From positions 1-33,036 of the forward strand of contig CAYSZS010000014.1 in assembly GCA_964435575.1 (NCBI GenBank): a stretch of 33,036 nt of DNA, written 5' to 3'. The translations under genes and the position numbers were made by a program. The first letter of the stretch is position 1; each line of letters starts with the position of its first letter. This document shows positions 24,379-31,547 of this stretch, in pieces. Source of the DNA: GWB1-39-12 sp964435575 (lineage in GTDB: Bacteria > Patescibacteriota > Microgenomatia > UBA8517). The notes under the pieces are model-generated. The model was not told the origin of the DNA. It was given only the letters and a program-made list of their open reading frames with translations, and searched no databases.

Positions 24379-24434
24379 AACAAAAAATATTAAGGTAGAT
24401 TGCTATCGTTTGATCGCGATCTGCTTCTAACAGG

Positions 24435-25088
24435 ATGGATACTCTTAACTATATTCTTAATAAGTTCAATCTTACTTTTGGTTCTGATACCCCAATGCCA
24501 ATTGAAATTCGCAATGTTGGTAGAAATAATTTACCAGATTGGTTGCACGAGCTCAATTTTAAATCAGGTGTAGAGGTTGGCGTAGCTGCTGGGGAATATG
24601 GAGTAATTCTGGCAAAAGCCAACCCACAAATGAAATTATATGGTATTGATCCATGGGTAGCCCACAAAGTTGGGGTCGATTATCTGAGCCAAACAACTCT
24701 AGATGCATTATATGCAAAATTTCAACGAGTTATTGCCCCTTATCCAAACTACCAAGCAATAAAAGACCTAAGTATGAATGCAGTCAAGAGTTTTGATGAT
24801 AATTCCTTGGATTTTGTATATATAGATGCTAATCACAGCGAGCCGTTTATTAGCCAAGACATAACTGAGTGGTACAAAAAGCTTAAAGTCGGAGGCATCT
24901 TATCGGGGCACGATTATATACAACCCGCAAGAAGAGGAAGAAAGGATTTTGTTTGTAACGTTATAGATGCAACACAGAGATTTACCAAAGAAAAAAATAT
25001 TAGACCATGGTTCATCTTGGGATTAAAGTCAAAAGAAAATGGTATTGTAAGAGACTCAACTAGATCCTGGATGTGGGTAAAAGTATGA
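24435..25088 (+). CDS. Class I SAM methyltransferase (Methyltransf_24 type, copy c)
   Basis: A 217-aa protein. TLNYILNKFNL and PIEIRNVGRNN match the N-terminus of copy a almost residue for residue. VEVGVAAGEYG at 46-56 is motif I, YGIDPW at 69-74 the acidic strand, SLDFVYIDANH at 124-134 and LSGHDY at 156-161 the probable metal and catalytic region, and SWMWVKV closes the protein like the other copies. It has Glu-Val-Gly-Val instead of Glu-Ile-Gly-Val in motif I, a conservative change. It overlaps copy d by ATGA, so the two are translated together. Base use looks more AT-rich than copy a, though I did not compute it. Confidence 0.8.
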   Translation: MDTLNYILNKFNLTFGSDTPMPIEIRNVGRNNLPDWLHELNFKSGVEVGVAAGEYGVILAKANPQMKLYGIDPWVAHKVGVDYLSQTTLDALYAKFQRVIAPYPNYQAIKDLSMNAVKSFDDNSLDFVYIDANHSEPFISQDITEWYKKLKVGGILSGHDYIQPARRGRKDFVCNVIDATQRFTKEKNIRPWFILGLKSKENGIVRDSTRSWMWVKV

Positions 25089-25609
25089 AGAATCGAATCG
25101 AACTAGCCAAATATTTTGACAGGTTAGGGTTTAAGAAAGGCGCCGAAATTGGAGTTTCCAGCGGTCGATATTCCGAAATTCTCTGCCAGAATATATCCGG
25201 ACTGGACCTTTTGTGTATTGATATCTGGCGAAAAGAAAGGATCTTTCAGACAGCCAAACAAAAATTGGCTCCGTATAAAACTACGCTCATTAGAAAATCC
25301 AGTGTGGAAGCCGCAAAAGACGTTGCCGAAGAGTCACTCGACTTCGTTTTTATTGACGCAGATCATAAATACGAATCAGTCAGGCAAGATTTAAAAGTAT
25401 GGGTAAAAAAAGTTAAGGTCGGCGGCATAGTGTCGGGACATGACTACTATGTATTCCCCTACAGCAAAAACCGCGGAGTAATAGATGCAGTGGACGAATA
25501 TGTTAAAAAACACAATATTAGTTTGCATCTGACGGATTTGAATTATAACGTAGAAAGTCGAGACGATCGCCAGCCCTGCTGGTATTTCTACAAAAAACAT
25601 GGAACTTAA
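25085..25609 (+). CDS. Class I SAM methyltransferase (Methyltransf_24 type, copy d)
   Basis: A 174-aa protein from ATG 25085, chosen because it gives the 4-nt ATGA overlap; a possible ATG at 25073 would overlap more. GAEIGVSSGRYSEIL at 19-33, LLCIDIW, SLDFVFIDADHKYESV, KKVKVGGIVSGHDYY and a final CWYFYKK align with copies a to c. It lacks the N-terminal 25 residues (PIEIRN segment) of the others, so it may be the minimal core. The nitroreductase gene starts 11 nt before its stop. Confidence 0.8.
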   Translation: MKNRIELAKYFDRLGFKKGAEIGVSSGRYSEILCQNISGLDLLCIDIWRKERIFQTAKQKLAPYKTTLIRKSSVEAAKDVAEESLDFVFIDADHKYESVRQDLKVWVKKVKVGGIVSGHDYYVFPYSKNRGVIDAVDEYVKKHNISLHLTDLNYNVESRDDRQPCWYFYKKHGT

Positions 25610-26087
25610 AGAGGCAATTATGAAAAGGTTTTCAATAAGGCAGTACCGGCCAACTCCGGTACCTGAAAATATTATTAGGAATATAATCGAGCTGGCTAAA
25701 TTGGCCCCTTCTGCTGGAAACTTGCAGTCTTACAAGGTGTATATTACCAAGCAAAAATTAGCTTACGACGCTCCTATAAGCTTTGTAGTTTGTGCTGACC
25801 CAGAGAAATCGGCCAGCCGTTATGGAGACCGAGGAAGAAATTTGTATGCAATCCAAGATGCAACCATTTTTGCATCATATCTACAGCTTGCAATTGTCGA
25901 TGCGGGAATGTCCTCTGCCTGGGTCGGCGCTTTTAGAGAAGGCAAAATTAGAAGTTTACTAAAAATTCCAGATAATCTTAAGCCCATCGTGATCATAACC
26001 GTCGGATACCCCGCCATTGAGAAATCCGACAGAAGAAGGAGAAGTTTCGAGGAAATAGTCCATCAGGAACAGATGAACAGCTCTTGA
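25599..26087 (+). CDS. Nitroreductase-family FMN protein
   Basis: A 162-aa protein of the nitroreductase fold, which binds FMN as a homodimer and reduces nitro compounds, quinones, flavins or related substrates with NAD(P)H. RFSIRQYRPTPVP at 10-22 carries the FMN-phosphate-binding Arg residues, LAPSAGNLQSYKV at 35-47 is the conserved second motif, and DATIFASYLQLAIVDAG (87-103) with SSAWVGAF is the central helix and loop. It is shorter than classical members (about 200 aa) and lacks part of the dimer-swapped middle. The substrate is unknown. It may be involved in cofactor or sugar redox chemistry, or simply be a passenger between the glycan run and the toxin-antitoxin pair. Confidence 0.8.
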   Translation: MELKEAIMKRFSIRQYRPTPVPENIIRNIIELAKLAPSAGNLQSYKVYITKQKLAYDAPISFVVCADPEKSASRYGDRGRNLYAIQDATIFASYLQLAIVDAGMSSAWVGAFREGKIRSLLKIPDNLKPIVIITVGYPAIEKSDRRRRSFEEIVHQEQMNSS

Positions 26088-26112
26088 CAATTGTATATTA
26101 CCATCATATACT
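26084..26112 (+). promoter_or_regulatory. Sigma70-type promoter of the brnTA pair, with inverted repeat
   Basis: TTGACA at 26084-26089 and TATACT at 26107-26112 are separated by exactly 17 bp, the best promoter match in the window. The -10 ends 9 nt before the brnT ATG, so the transcript would be leaderless or nearly so. GTATAT at 26093-26098 and ATATAC at 26106-26111 form an inverted repeat over the -10, a plausible operator for autorepression by the antitoxin. The -35 overlaps the nitroreductase stop. Confidence 0.75.
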
Positions 26113-26121
26113 TAAGAATGT

Positions 26122-26436
26122 ATGAAATTACCTGTTCCATTATCTTTTGAATGGAACAAAGGTAATATCGACAAAAATTGGCAAAAACATAAAGTCCATT
26201 ACAAAGAAGCTGAAGAAGTATTTCAGAATCATCAATTACAGATATTTCCTGACCTGAAACATTCTGAAAAAGAAAAGAGGTTTGTAGCCTTTGGACTAAC
26301 AAATTCAAAAAGAAAATTGTCAGTATTTTTTACTGTCAGAGACGCACAGATAAGGGTTATTTCCGTAAGAGATCAAAGCAGAAGAGAAAGGAAAGTTTAT
26401 GAAAAAGAAAAGCAAAAATACAAACCTAAAAAATAA
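26122..26436 (+). CDS. brnT: BrnT-family ribonuclease toxin
   Basis: A 104-aa protein of usual BrnT length. LSFEWNKGNIDKNWQKHKVHYKEAEEVF covers the family opening (FEWD...KN..KH.V.F.EA..VF); D-x-x-H-S-x-K-E at 44-51 is the central motif; VFFTVRDAQIRVISVRDQSRRERKVYE carries the Arg residues of the RelE-like fold. BrnT is an mRNA-degrading toxin neutralised by BrnA. The antitoxin frame overlaps the 3' end by 38 nt, the normal toxin-first order. It has its own promoter. Such modules stabilise regions or act in stress; here it sits between two parts of the glycan cluster. Confidence 0.85.
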   Translation: MKLPVPLSFEWNKGNIDKNWQKHKVHYKEAEEVFQNHQLQIFPDLKHSEKEKRFVAFGLTNSKRKLSVFFTVRDAQIRVISVRDQSRRERKVYEKEKQKYKPKK

Positions 26437-26719
26437 TAAGATTAAACCTATACCCAATTTTAAAAACGAGGATGAGGAAAGGGATTTTTGGGACACCCAT
26501 GATGCAACTGATTATTTCGATATGGAGCATCCCATAAAGTTAGATTTGTCCAAATTAAAACCAACAACCGAAACAATATCTTTAAGGCTTCCGGCATACT
26601 TACTAATGAGAATAAAAGAAATTGCCAATTCCCGCGATGTTCCCTACCAGTCATTGATGAAAATTTTTTTAGCAGAAAGGGTTGAGAGAGAACTCCAAGC
26701 AAAAATTTCTGCAAAATAA
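26399..26719 (+). CDS. brnA: BrnA/CopG-type antitoxin
   Basis: A 106-aa protein. The basic N-terminus is followed by IPNFKNEDEERDFWDTHDATDYFD at about 18-41, the conserved toxin-contacting and linker pattern of BrnA-like antitoxins (P-x-F-x-x-E-x-E-x-x-FW-x-x-HD). TISLRLPAYLLMRIKEIANSRDVPYQSLMKIFLAERVERE (60-99) is a ribbon-helix-helix DNA-binding domain. It should neutralise the toxin and repress the operon through the inverted repeat at 26093-26111. It is somewhat longer than minimal BrnA. The start codon lies inside the toxin gene. Confidence 0.8.
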   Translation: MKKKSKNTNLKNNKIKPIPNFKNEDEERDFWDTHDATDYFDMEHPIKLDLSKLKPTTETISLRLPAYLLMRIKEIANSRDVPYQSLMKIFLAERVERELQAKISAK

Positions 26720-26737
26720 ACTTTTTCTATTGGTTGC

Positions 26738-26766
26738 TTTTCACTTCAATTTAAGTTAAATATAGT
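26738..26766 (+). promoter_or_regulatory. Probable promoter for the last two glycosyltransferases
   Basis: TTTTCA at 26738-26743 and TATAGT at 26761-26766 are 17 bp apart. The -10 ends 8 nt before the ATG at 26775, the same spacing as at 11343, so a leaderless transcript is likely. The -35 is a partial match. The alternative TTGCTT (26734) with TAAATA (26757) is also 17 bp apart. Confidence 0.5.
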
Positions 26767-26774
26767 TAGAATTT

Positions 26775-27629
26775 ATGGCGACTTATGACTTGAGTATAAT
26801 CATACCGGCCCGCAATGAGGTGTTTGTTCAAAAAACTATTACCGATTTATTGACTAAGGCCATTGGTGACATCGAAGTTATCGTCATCCTTGACGGATAC
26901 TGGCCTAGCCCCCAATTAATTGGAGATGACCGCCTAAAAATTATTCACCGCGGAAAGCCCCTTGGAATGCGGGCAGCAATCAATGCAGGAGCAGAATTGG
27001 CAAAAGGCAAATTCTTAATGAAAACTGATGCACATTGTATGTTTGCGAAGGGTTATGATACAGTTTTAAAAGCCGACTGTGAAGATAATTGGGTAGTTGT
27101 TCCCAGGAGATACGCACTCGACCCGGAAAAATGGGATTTAATTGACAACCCCAAGTATCCTATCGATTATATGTATTTATCTCAGGACCTGCACGGTGTT
27201 ACCTGGACCGAGAAAAATAAAGATCCGGCACTTAAGGAGGTTCTTATTGATGAAACTATGAGTAATCAAGGAAGCGTCTGGTTTATGGCTAAAAAATATT
27301 TTTCAGAGCTTGAACTTATGGATGAAAAAACTTATGGAACTTTTTGGAACGAATTTCAGGAAATTGGTTTAAAGTGCTGGTTGTCGGGAGGATCTGTTAT
27401 GGTCAACAAAAAAACCTGGTATGCTCACTGGCACAAAAGTAGCGACTATGGACGAGGATATAGTTTGAGTAGGGATGACCAACCAAAAGCACTTGCTGCG
27501 GTTGACAAGTGGAAAAAGAAAGGATGGCACGGTCAAACACTCCCGCTTTCCTGGCTTATTGAGAAATTTTGGCCGGTCCCCGGTTGGACACCCGAACTTG
27601 TCGAAAAAATTAATAAAAATAAATTATAA
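26775..27629 (+). CDS. Family 2-fold glycosyltransferase with DxH motif (paralogue E)
   Basis: A 284-aa protein. LSIIIPARNE at 6-15, VIVILDGYWPSP, KTDAHCMF at 83-90 (DxH), NQGSVWF, EIGLKCWLSGGSVMVNKKTWYAHWHKS, and WLIEKFWPVPGWTPE near the end give the complete family pattern. It is closest in lay-out to paralogue A (same MR-x-x-IN helix and Q-E-I-G-L-K segment). It probably uses a nucleotide-sugar donor with a divalent metal. It has its own promoter and is followed after 12 nt by paralogue F, so the two form a separate short transcript beyond the toxin-antitoxin pair. Confidence 0.8.
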   Translation: MATYDLSIIIPARNEVFVQKTITDLLTKAIGDIEVIVILDGYWPSPQLIGDDRLKIIHRGKPLGMRAAINAGAELAKGKFLMKTDAHCMFAKGYDTVLKADCEDNWVVVPRRYALDPEKWDLIDNPKYPIDYMYLSQDLHGVTWTEKNKDPALKEVLIDETMSNQGSVWFMAKKYFSELELMDEKTYGTFWNEFQEIGLKCWLSGGSVMVNKKTWYAHWHKSSDYGRGYSLSRDDQPKALAAVDKWKKKGWHGQTLPLSWLIEKFWPVPGWTPELVEKINKNKL

Positions 27630-27641
27630 TCTGAAACAGAT

Positions 27642-29486
27642 ATGGCTGACCTTTCTATCTTGATTCCAGCTAGAAACGAAATGTTTTTGACTCGCACCAT
27701 AGAAGATATTCTAGAAAATATCGAAGGCGATACTGAAATTATTGCCGTCCTGGATGGAAGCTGGGCAGACCCTCCTATCCCCCAGCATGAAAGGGTAACC
27801 GTAATATATAATCCCCAAAGCATAGGGCAAAGAGCCGCAACAAATCAGGCGGCTAAATTGTCAAAGGCAAAATATGTGATGAAGTGTGATGCACATTGTG
27901 CTTTTGATAAGGGGTTTGATATAAAAATGCTGGAGGCTATAAAAGGGCACGACAATTGGACGATGGTACCTATCATGAAAAACCTTCATGCTTTTGACTG
28001 GGTTTGTCCTGATGGCCACCGCCGGTACCAGGGACCAAGCGGTCCTTGCAAGGAGTGTGGAAAAGAAACGGTCAGGGACATTCTCTGGCAACCCAAGAGA
28101 AGTCCTAACAGCGTTTCTTACTGTTTCGACTCAACACCCCACTTTCAATATTTCGGCGACTGGGCCAAGCGTCCCGAAGGACAGGGTGAAATTACCGAAA
28201 CAATGTCGCTTCAGGGATCATGCTGGATGCTTACCCGGGACAAATATTGGGAGCTTGGTGTTTGTGATGAGAATTTTGGTGGTTGGGGTTCGCAGGGAAT
28301 TGAGGTCGCGGTCAAAACCTGGCTTTCAGGCGGAAGCGTGATGGTCAATAAAAAAACCTGGTATGCGCATATGTTCCGCACCCAAGGAGGAGACTTCGGA
28401 TTTCCCTATCCTATTTCGGGGAAAGACCAAGAAAAGGCCAAGTCTTATGCCCGTGATCTTTTTTTTAACAACAACTGGCCTAAGCAAGTTCGTCCGCTTT
28501 CTTGGCTAGTCGAGAGATTCTGGCCGGTCAAAGGCTGGACTGAGGAAGACCTAAAAAAACTCAAAGCAAATACTTTCAGATTTTCCAATAAAACAGATGT
28601 CAAACCAGCAGAAAGTGAGCCTCAATATGAGGTGAAATCCCGTAGCGTCCGAATACTTGCGGACTGGTACCGGGATGAACCCGGCGAGAACGGTACAATA
28701 CAAGGTATCGTCTACGATGCTGCTGATCAGGTTGGTATGCCAGAGGCCACCGAACCGGTGGCTAGCAGCATAGAGAATGATGGGCCAACCAAGGGTCTTA
28801 TTTATTATAGCGATTGTACACTTGATGAGAAAATTGCGACTACTGTCCGGGATCAGCTTCTTTCGATCAGTCAGGAAAAAGGTATCCCGATTGTCAGTGC
28901 AACCCTAAAGAAAATGGATTTTGGTGTTAAAAATATTCACTTCCCTTCCTTGAAAAAGGGCTATCCGGCGATGTTTAAACAAATTGTCGCTGCACTTGAG
29001 CATAGTACCGCTCAAATCATATTTTTCTGCGAACACGATGTCCTTTATCACCCAACCCATTTTGACTTTACTCCACCGGATAAAAACACATTTTACTATA
29101 ACCAAAATGTTTGGTTTTTGAGAACCACTGACGGGCACGCGCTGCACTATGACGTCAACCAGCTCTCAGGCCTTGCAGGCTATCGTGAAGCACTTCTCAC
29201 TCATTTTCGCGAGCGCTACGAAAAGATAGAAAAAGAAGGCTTTAGTCGCAGAATGGGCTTTGAACCAATGACTCACAACCGTATCAATTGGAAAAACGTG
29301 TTTAAGATGGAAACCTGGAAATCTTTATACCCCAACATAGATATCCGCCATGCAGGCAATGTCACCGGTCAAAGGTGGAAGAAAGGCGAATTTCGAAACC
29401 AGAATCTTCTTAAAGGCTGGATTGAAAGCGATTCGGAAATCCCCGGCTGGGGAAAGACAGTTAATTTGATCAAAAATATTAACTAA
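27642..29486 (+). CDS. Two-domain glycosyltransferase: DxH paralogue F plus second GT-A-like domain
   Basis: A 614-aa protein. Residues 1-305 are a DxH enzyme: SILIPARNE, KCDAHCAF at 81-88, LQGSCWM, KTWLSGGSVMVNKKTWYAH and WLVERFWPVKGWTEE. An insertion at about 118-150 contains Cys122-x3-His126 and Cys136-x2-Cys139, a possible zinc-binding loop absent from the other paralogues. A polar linker (about 310-385) leads to a second domain at 385-610, with IIFFCEHDVLYHP (EHD at 464-466 as the possible metal site) and GFEPMTHNR, homologous to the small protein at 20545. Two transferase activities in one chain would add two sugars in sequence. This is the last gene before a 1.6-kb gene-free stretch. 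Confidence 0.75.
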   Translation: MADLSILIPARNEMFLTRTIEDILENIEGDTEIIAVLDGSWADPPIPQHERVTVIYNPQSIGQRAATNQAAKLSKAKYVMKCDAHCAFDKGFDIKMLEAIKGHDNWTMVPIMKNLHAFDWVCPDGHRRYQGPSGPCKECGKETVRDILWQPKRSPNSVSYCFDSTPHFQYFGDWAKRPEGQGEITETMSLQGSCWMLTRDKYWELGVCDENFGGWGSQGIEVAVKTWLSGGSVMVNKKTWYAHMFRTQGGDFGFPYPISGKDQEKAKSYARDLFFNNNWPKQVRPLSWLVERFWPVKGWTEEDLKKLKANTFRFSNKTDVKPAESEPQYEVKSRSVRILADWYRDEPGENGTIQGIVYDAADQVGMPEATEPVASSIENDGPTKGLIYYSDCTLDEKIATTVRDQLLSISQEKGIPIVSATLKKMDFGVKNIHFPSLKKGYPAMFKQIVAALEHSTAQIIFFCEHDVLYHPTHFDFTPPDKNTFYYNQNVWFLRTTDGHALHYDVNQLSGLAGYREALLTHFRERYEKIEKEGFSRRMGFEPMTHNRINWKNVFKMETWKSLYPNIDIRHAGNVTGQRWKKGEFRNQNLLKGWIESDSEIPGWGKTVNLIKNIN

Positions 29487-31082
29487 ATTTTTGATTATTC
29501 GAGCTTGTTTTTACAACTTTTTAAAAGTGTTTTTACAAGTTTTTAATACTTTTTTCAATAAGTTATATTCTTTGCTAGCGTTTTTCTTAACTATTTGCTA
29601 TAGCCTCTTGGAAAGCTATTAGTTTTTACTCTGAACACATTCTTAATCAAATTGGAATTGGCTGACAATAATATTGCAATACTCTTTTTAAGCAAATATT
29701 ATTAGTCATAACCTGCTACTATGACGTCCTCCCCGGGATGTTAGCGCTTGGCTTTCTCGAAACTTATATAATATTTCCTTTATTTTTATTAAAATTAACT
29801 TTTGAGGCTAAATGCTAATTATAGGTTGTTTAAAAGCTTAGTTGTAATATTTTTCCTAAAATTGTATTTTTTAAATAACTTAATTTTAAGAACAATTAAT
29901 TTATTCAGTAAATTATGTTAATTTTTCGGTTCAATACAAGTAAGTATTTGTGATATTAATTTTATCGATAATTAAATATTACGACATTTATCTATCACCA
30001 TTTGCTAAATTGAACCTTAACTAAAGGATAATATTAATAACGTAGGAATTTCGTCAGTATTAAATGTAGGACAGATTAATCTTTATATTTAATATATGTC
30101 TCTTTTATACATATAGAAATGAACTAGTCTATTTACAATATAAGATGAATTAAGTTATCATTAAATAAACATTATCTAAAGATAATAAATAATATTTTAA
30201 CCTTTAGTAACACAGATCATATACTTTCTATATTCAATTATTTTGAGTTTCCAGAATAACTTAATTTTATACTGATTTGTTAAACACATTAGGTATTTTC
30301 CATCTATAATATAGGTCAATTGTATAATACTGCTTATTTTGCTTATATTATCGTTTATAATCGAACAAACCCCTTGAATTTTGTCAAATCTGATTTTCTA
30401 ACGTCTTCAAAACCTTAGCTTATACATTAATTTTGGTAAAAGTTATAAGCATTTATCGTTTGATGGTCAAATGAAACTGTATTTACAACATTTTCAAAGT
30501 TATTTACAAGTTATTAACATTTAATTAGTCTGCTTGACTATAATAATACGATAAGCTTGGTTTAATTAAAAGAATGGCGAACCAGGTAGTTTAGCTTAAA
30601 ACAAATAATAGTTCGTTGATTATCATTTACAGAAGTCTATAGGTCTCGATTTCGTTAATATTATTATATTGAAGCTAATTACTTAATATAGGATATATTT
30701 ATATTTTCTTTCTTGTTTTCAGCCTCAAAAGCAAGATTTTAAACAACTGAAGCTTAAGCACAAATTAATTGTTCGGAATATAATCCTAAACTAAGGCCAA
30801 AACACTTATTTTGCTTAACTTAATATTAAATCACAAAATAGGACTATTGACATACTCTTTTCTCAATCGAGGGACTTTGTTTGACATCAACTATAAGTTA
30901 CCTTATCATGCTTTATAAATTCTCATTTATTTAAGTAAGATTATATGATAAATTATAACAGTTAATTACTGGGAATATTAGTAATTATATGTTAGTGAAT
31001 ATTATAAAATAAACTACTAAACTAACTATAAGATAAAAAAGAGTATTCCTCAAAAAATCATCAATCTTAGTTGTTTTTCCAT
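29487..31082. other. 1.6-kb gene-free, very AT-rich region
   Basis: Stops are frequent in all six frames and no coding frame, tRNA or strong terminator is visible. Base composition looks close to 75-80 percent A+T by eye, with one GC-richer island at about 29719-29760. TTTACAA recurs, for example near 29511, 29533, 30131, 30483 and 30504, in contexts such as ATTTACAAGTTATTAACA. No consensus DnaA box (TTATCCACA) was seen. It may be a large promoter/control region, a decayed gene, or a replication or segregation site. It separates the glycan run from the regulator-aminotransferase genes. Confidence 0.5.
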
Positions 31083-31103
31083 CTTGACATTAGTATTATC
31101 AAG
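31083..31103. promoter_or_regulatory. HAIR-like operator for the HspR-type regulator
   Basis: CTTGACA at 31083-31089 and TATCAAG at 31097-31103 form an inverted repeat (one mismatched pair) with a 7-bp spacer, the 7-7-7 geometry of the HspR-associated inverted repeat (CTTGAGT-N7-ACTCAAG). It overlaps a TTGACA -35-like hexamer at 31084, and its right arm lies about 17 bp before the TACAAT at 31121, so binding would block transcription. Confidence 0.6.
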
Positions 31104-31120
31104 TTTTACTTTATTATTAC

Positions 31121-31126
31121 TACAAT
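31121..31126 (+). promoter_or_regulatory. -10 element of the HspR-like gene, leaderless
   Basis: TACAAT ends 8 nt before ATG 31135, the same spacing as at 11343 and 26761. A -35 at 17 bp would fall on the right arm of the HAIR-like repeat (ATCAAG). Confidence 0.5.
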
Positions 31127-31134
31127 TAACTACC

Positions 31135-31440
31135 ATGAGCTCAGAGGATCCAATTCTAACAATATCGGTTGCAGCAAACCTTCTTAAGCTTCACCCCCGA
31201 ACCTTGATGTTGTATGAGAAAAGTGGCCTTATTACTCCCCACAGAACCGCAGGTTCACGCCGACTTTTTTCGCTAAAAGACCTGGAAAGGCTACAATTTG
31301 TTAAATACTTGAGCCAAAAACAAGGTGTGAATCTGACTGGAGTAAAAATTATTTTACAAACCCTAGAACTGGCTCAAAAAAAAGGTTTAAGACTAAAAAG
31401 GATTCTTTTTCCCTCATATAGACCACAAGCGCTTATTTAA
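31135..31440 (+). CDS. hspR: MerR-family HspR-like heat-shock repressor
   Basis: A 101-aa protein from ATG 31135; an earlier in-frame ATG at 31084 lies in the operator and would add a hydrophobic 17-residue stretch. ILTISVAANLLKLHPRTLMLYEKSGLITPHRTAGSRRLFSLKDLERLQFV is a MerR winged helix-turn-helix, and YLSQKQGVNLTGVKIILQ (58-75) is the GVNLAGV segment typical of HspR. HspR represses dnaK-type chaperone genes through HAIR sites, and a HAIR-like repeat lies directly upstream here, so autoregulation is likely. It has no Cys cluster, so metal sensing is unlikely. No chaperone gene is in the window. Usual HspR is 120-140 aa, so the tail is short. Confidence 0.75.
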   Translation: MSSEDPILTISVAANLLKLHPRTLMLYEKSGLITPHRTAGSRRLFSLKDLERLQFVKYLSQKQGVNLTGVKIILQTLELAQKKGLRLKRILFPSYRPQALI

Positions 31441-31547
31441 TACACTCCTCCACTTTCAAAATTAGTCATTGATTTAACCAAAAAATTTAACTAAAGTGAA
31501 AATAGTCGTAATACAATACGGCGCTAAATTATTGTTGGTGCAATACA

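Noticed and set aside
30841..30870. A second HAIR-like site (ATTGA...TCAAT).
   Set aside because: The arms are separated by 12 bp instead of 11 and lack the outer C/G pair; a chance match is likely in such AT-rich DNA.
29487..31082. A replication origin.
   Set aside because: No consensus DnaA boxes and no dnaA, dnaN or rpmH gene nearby. It is kept only as one possible explanation of the AT-rich gap.
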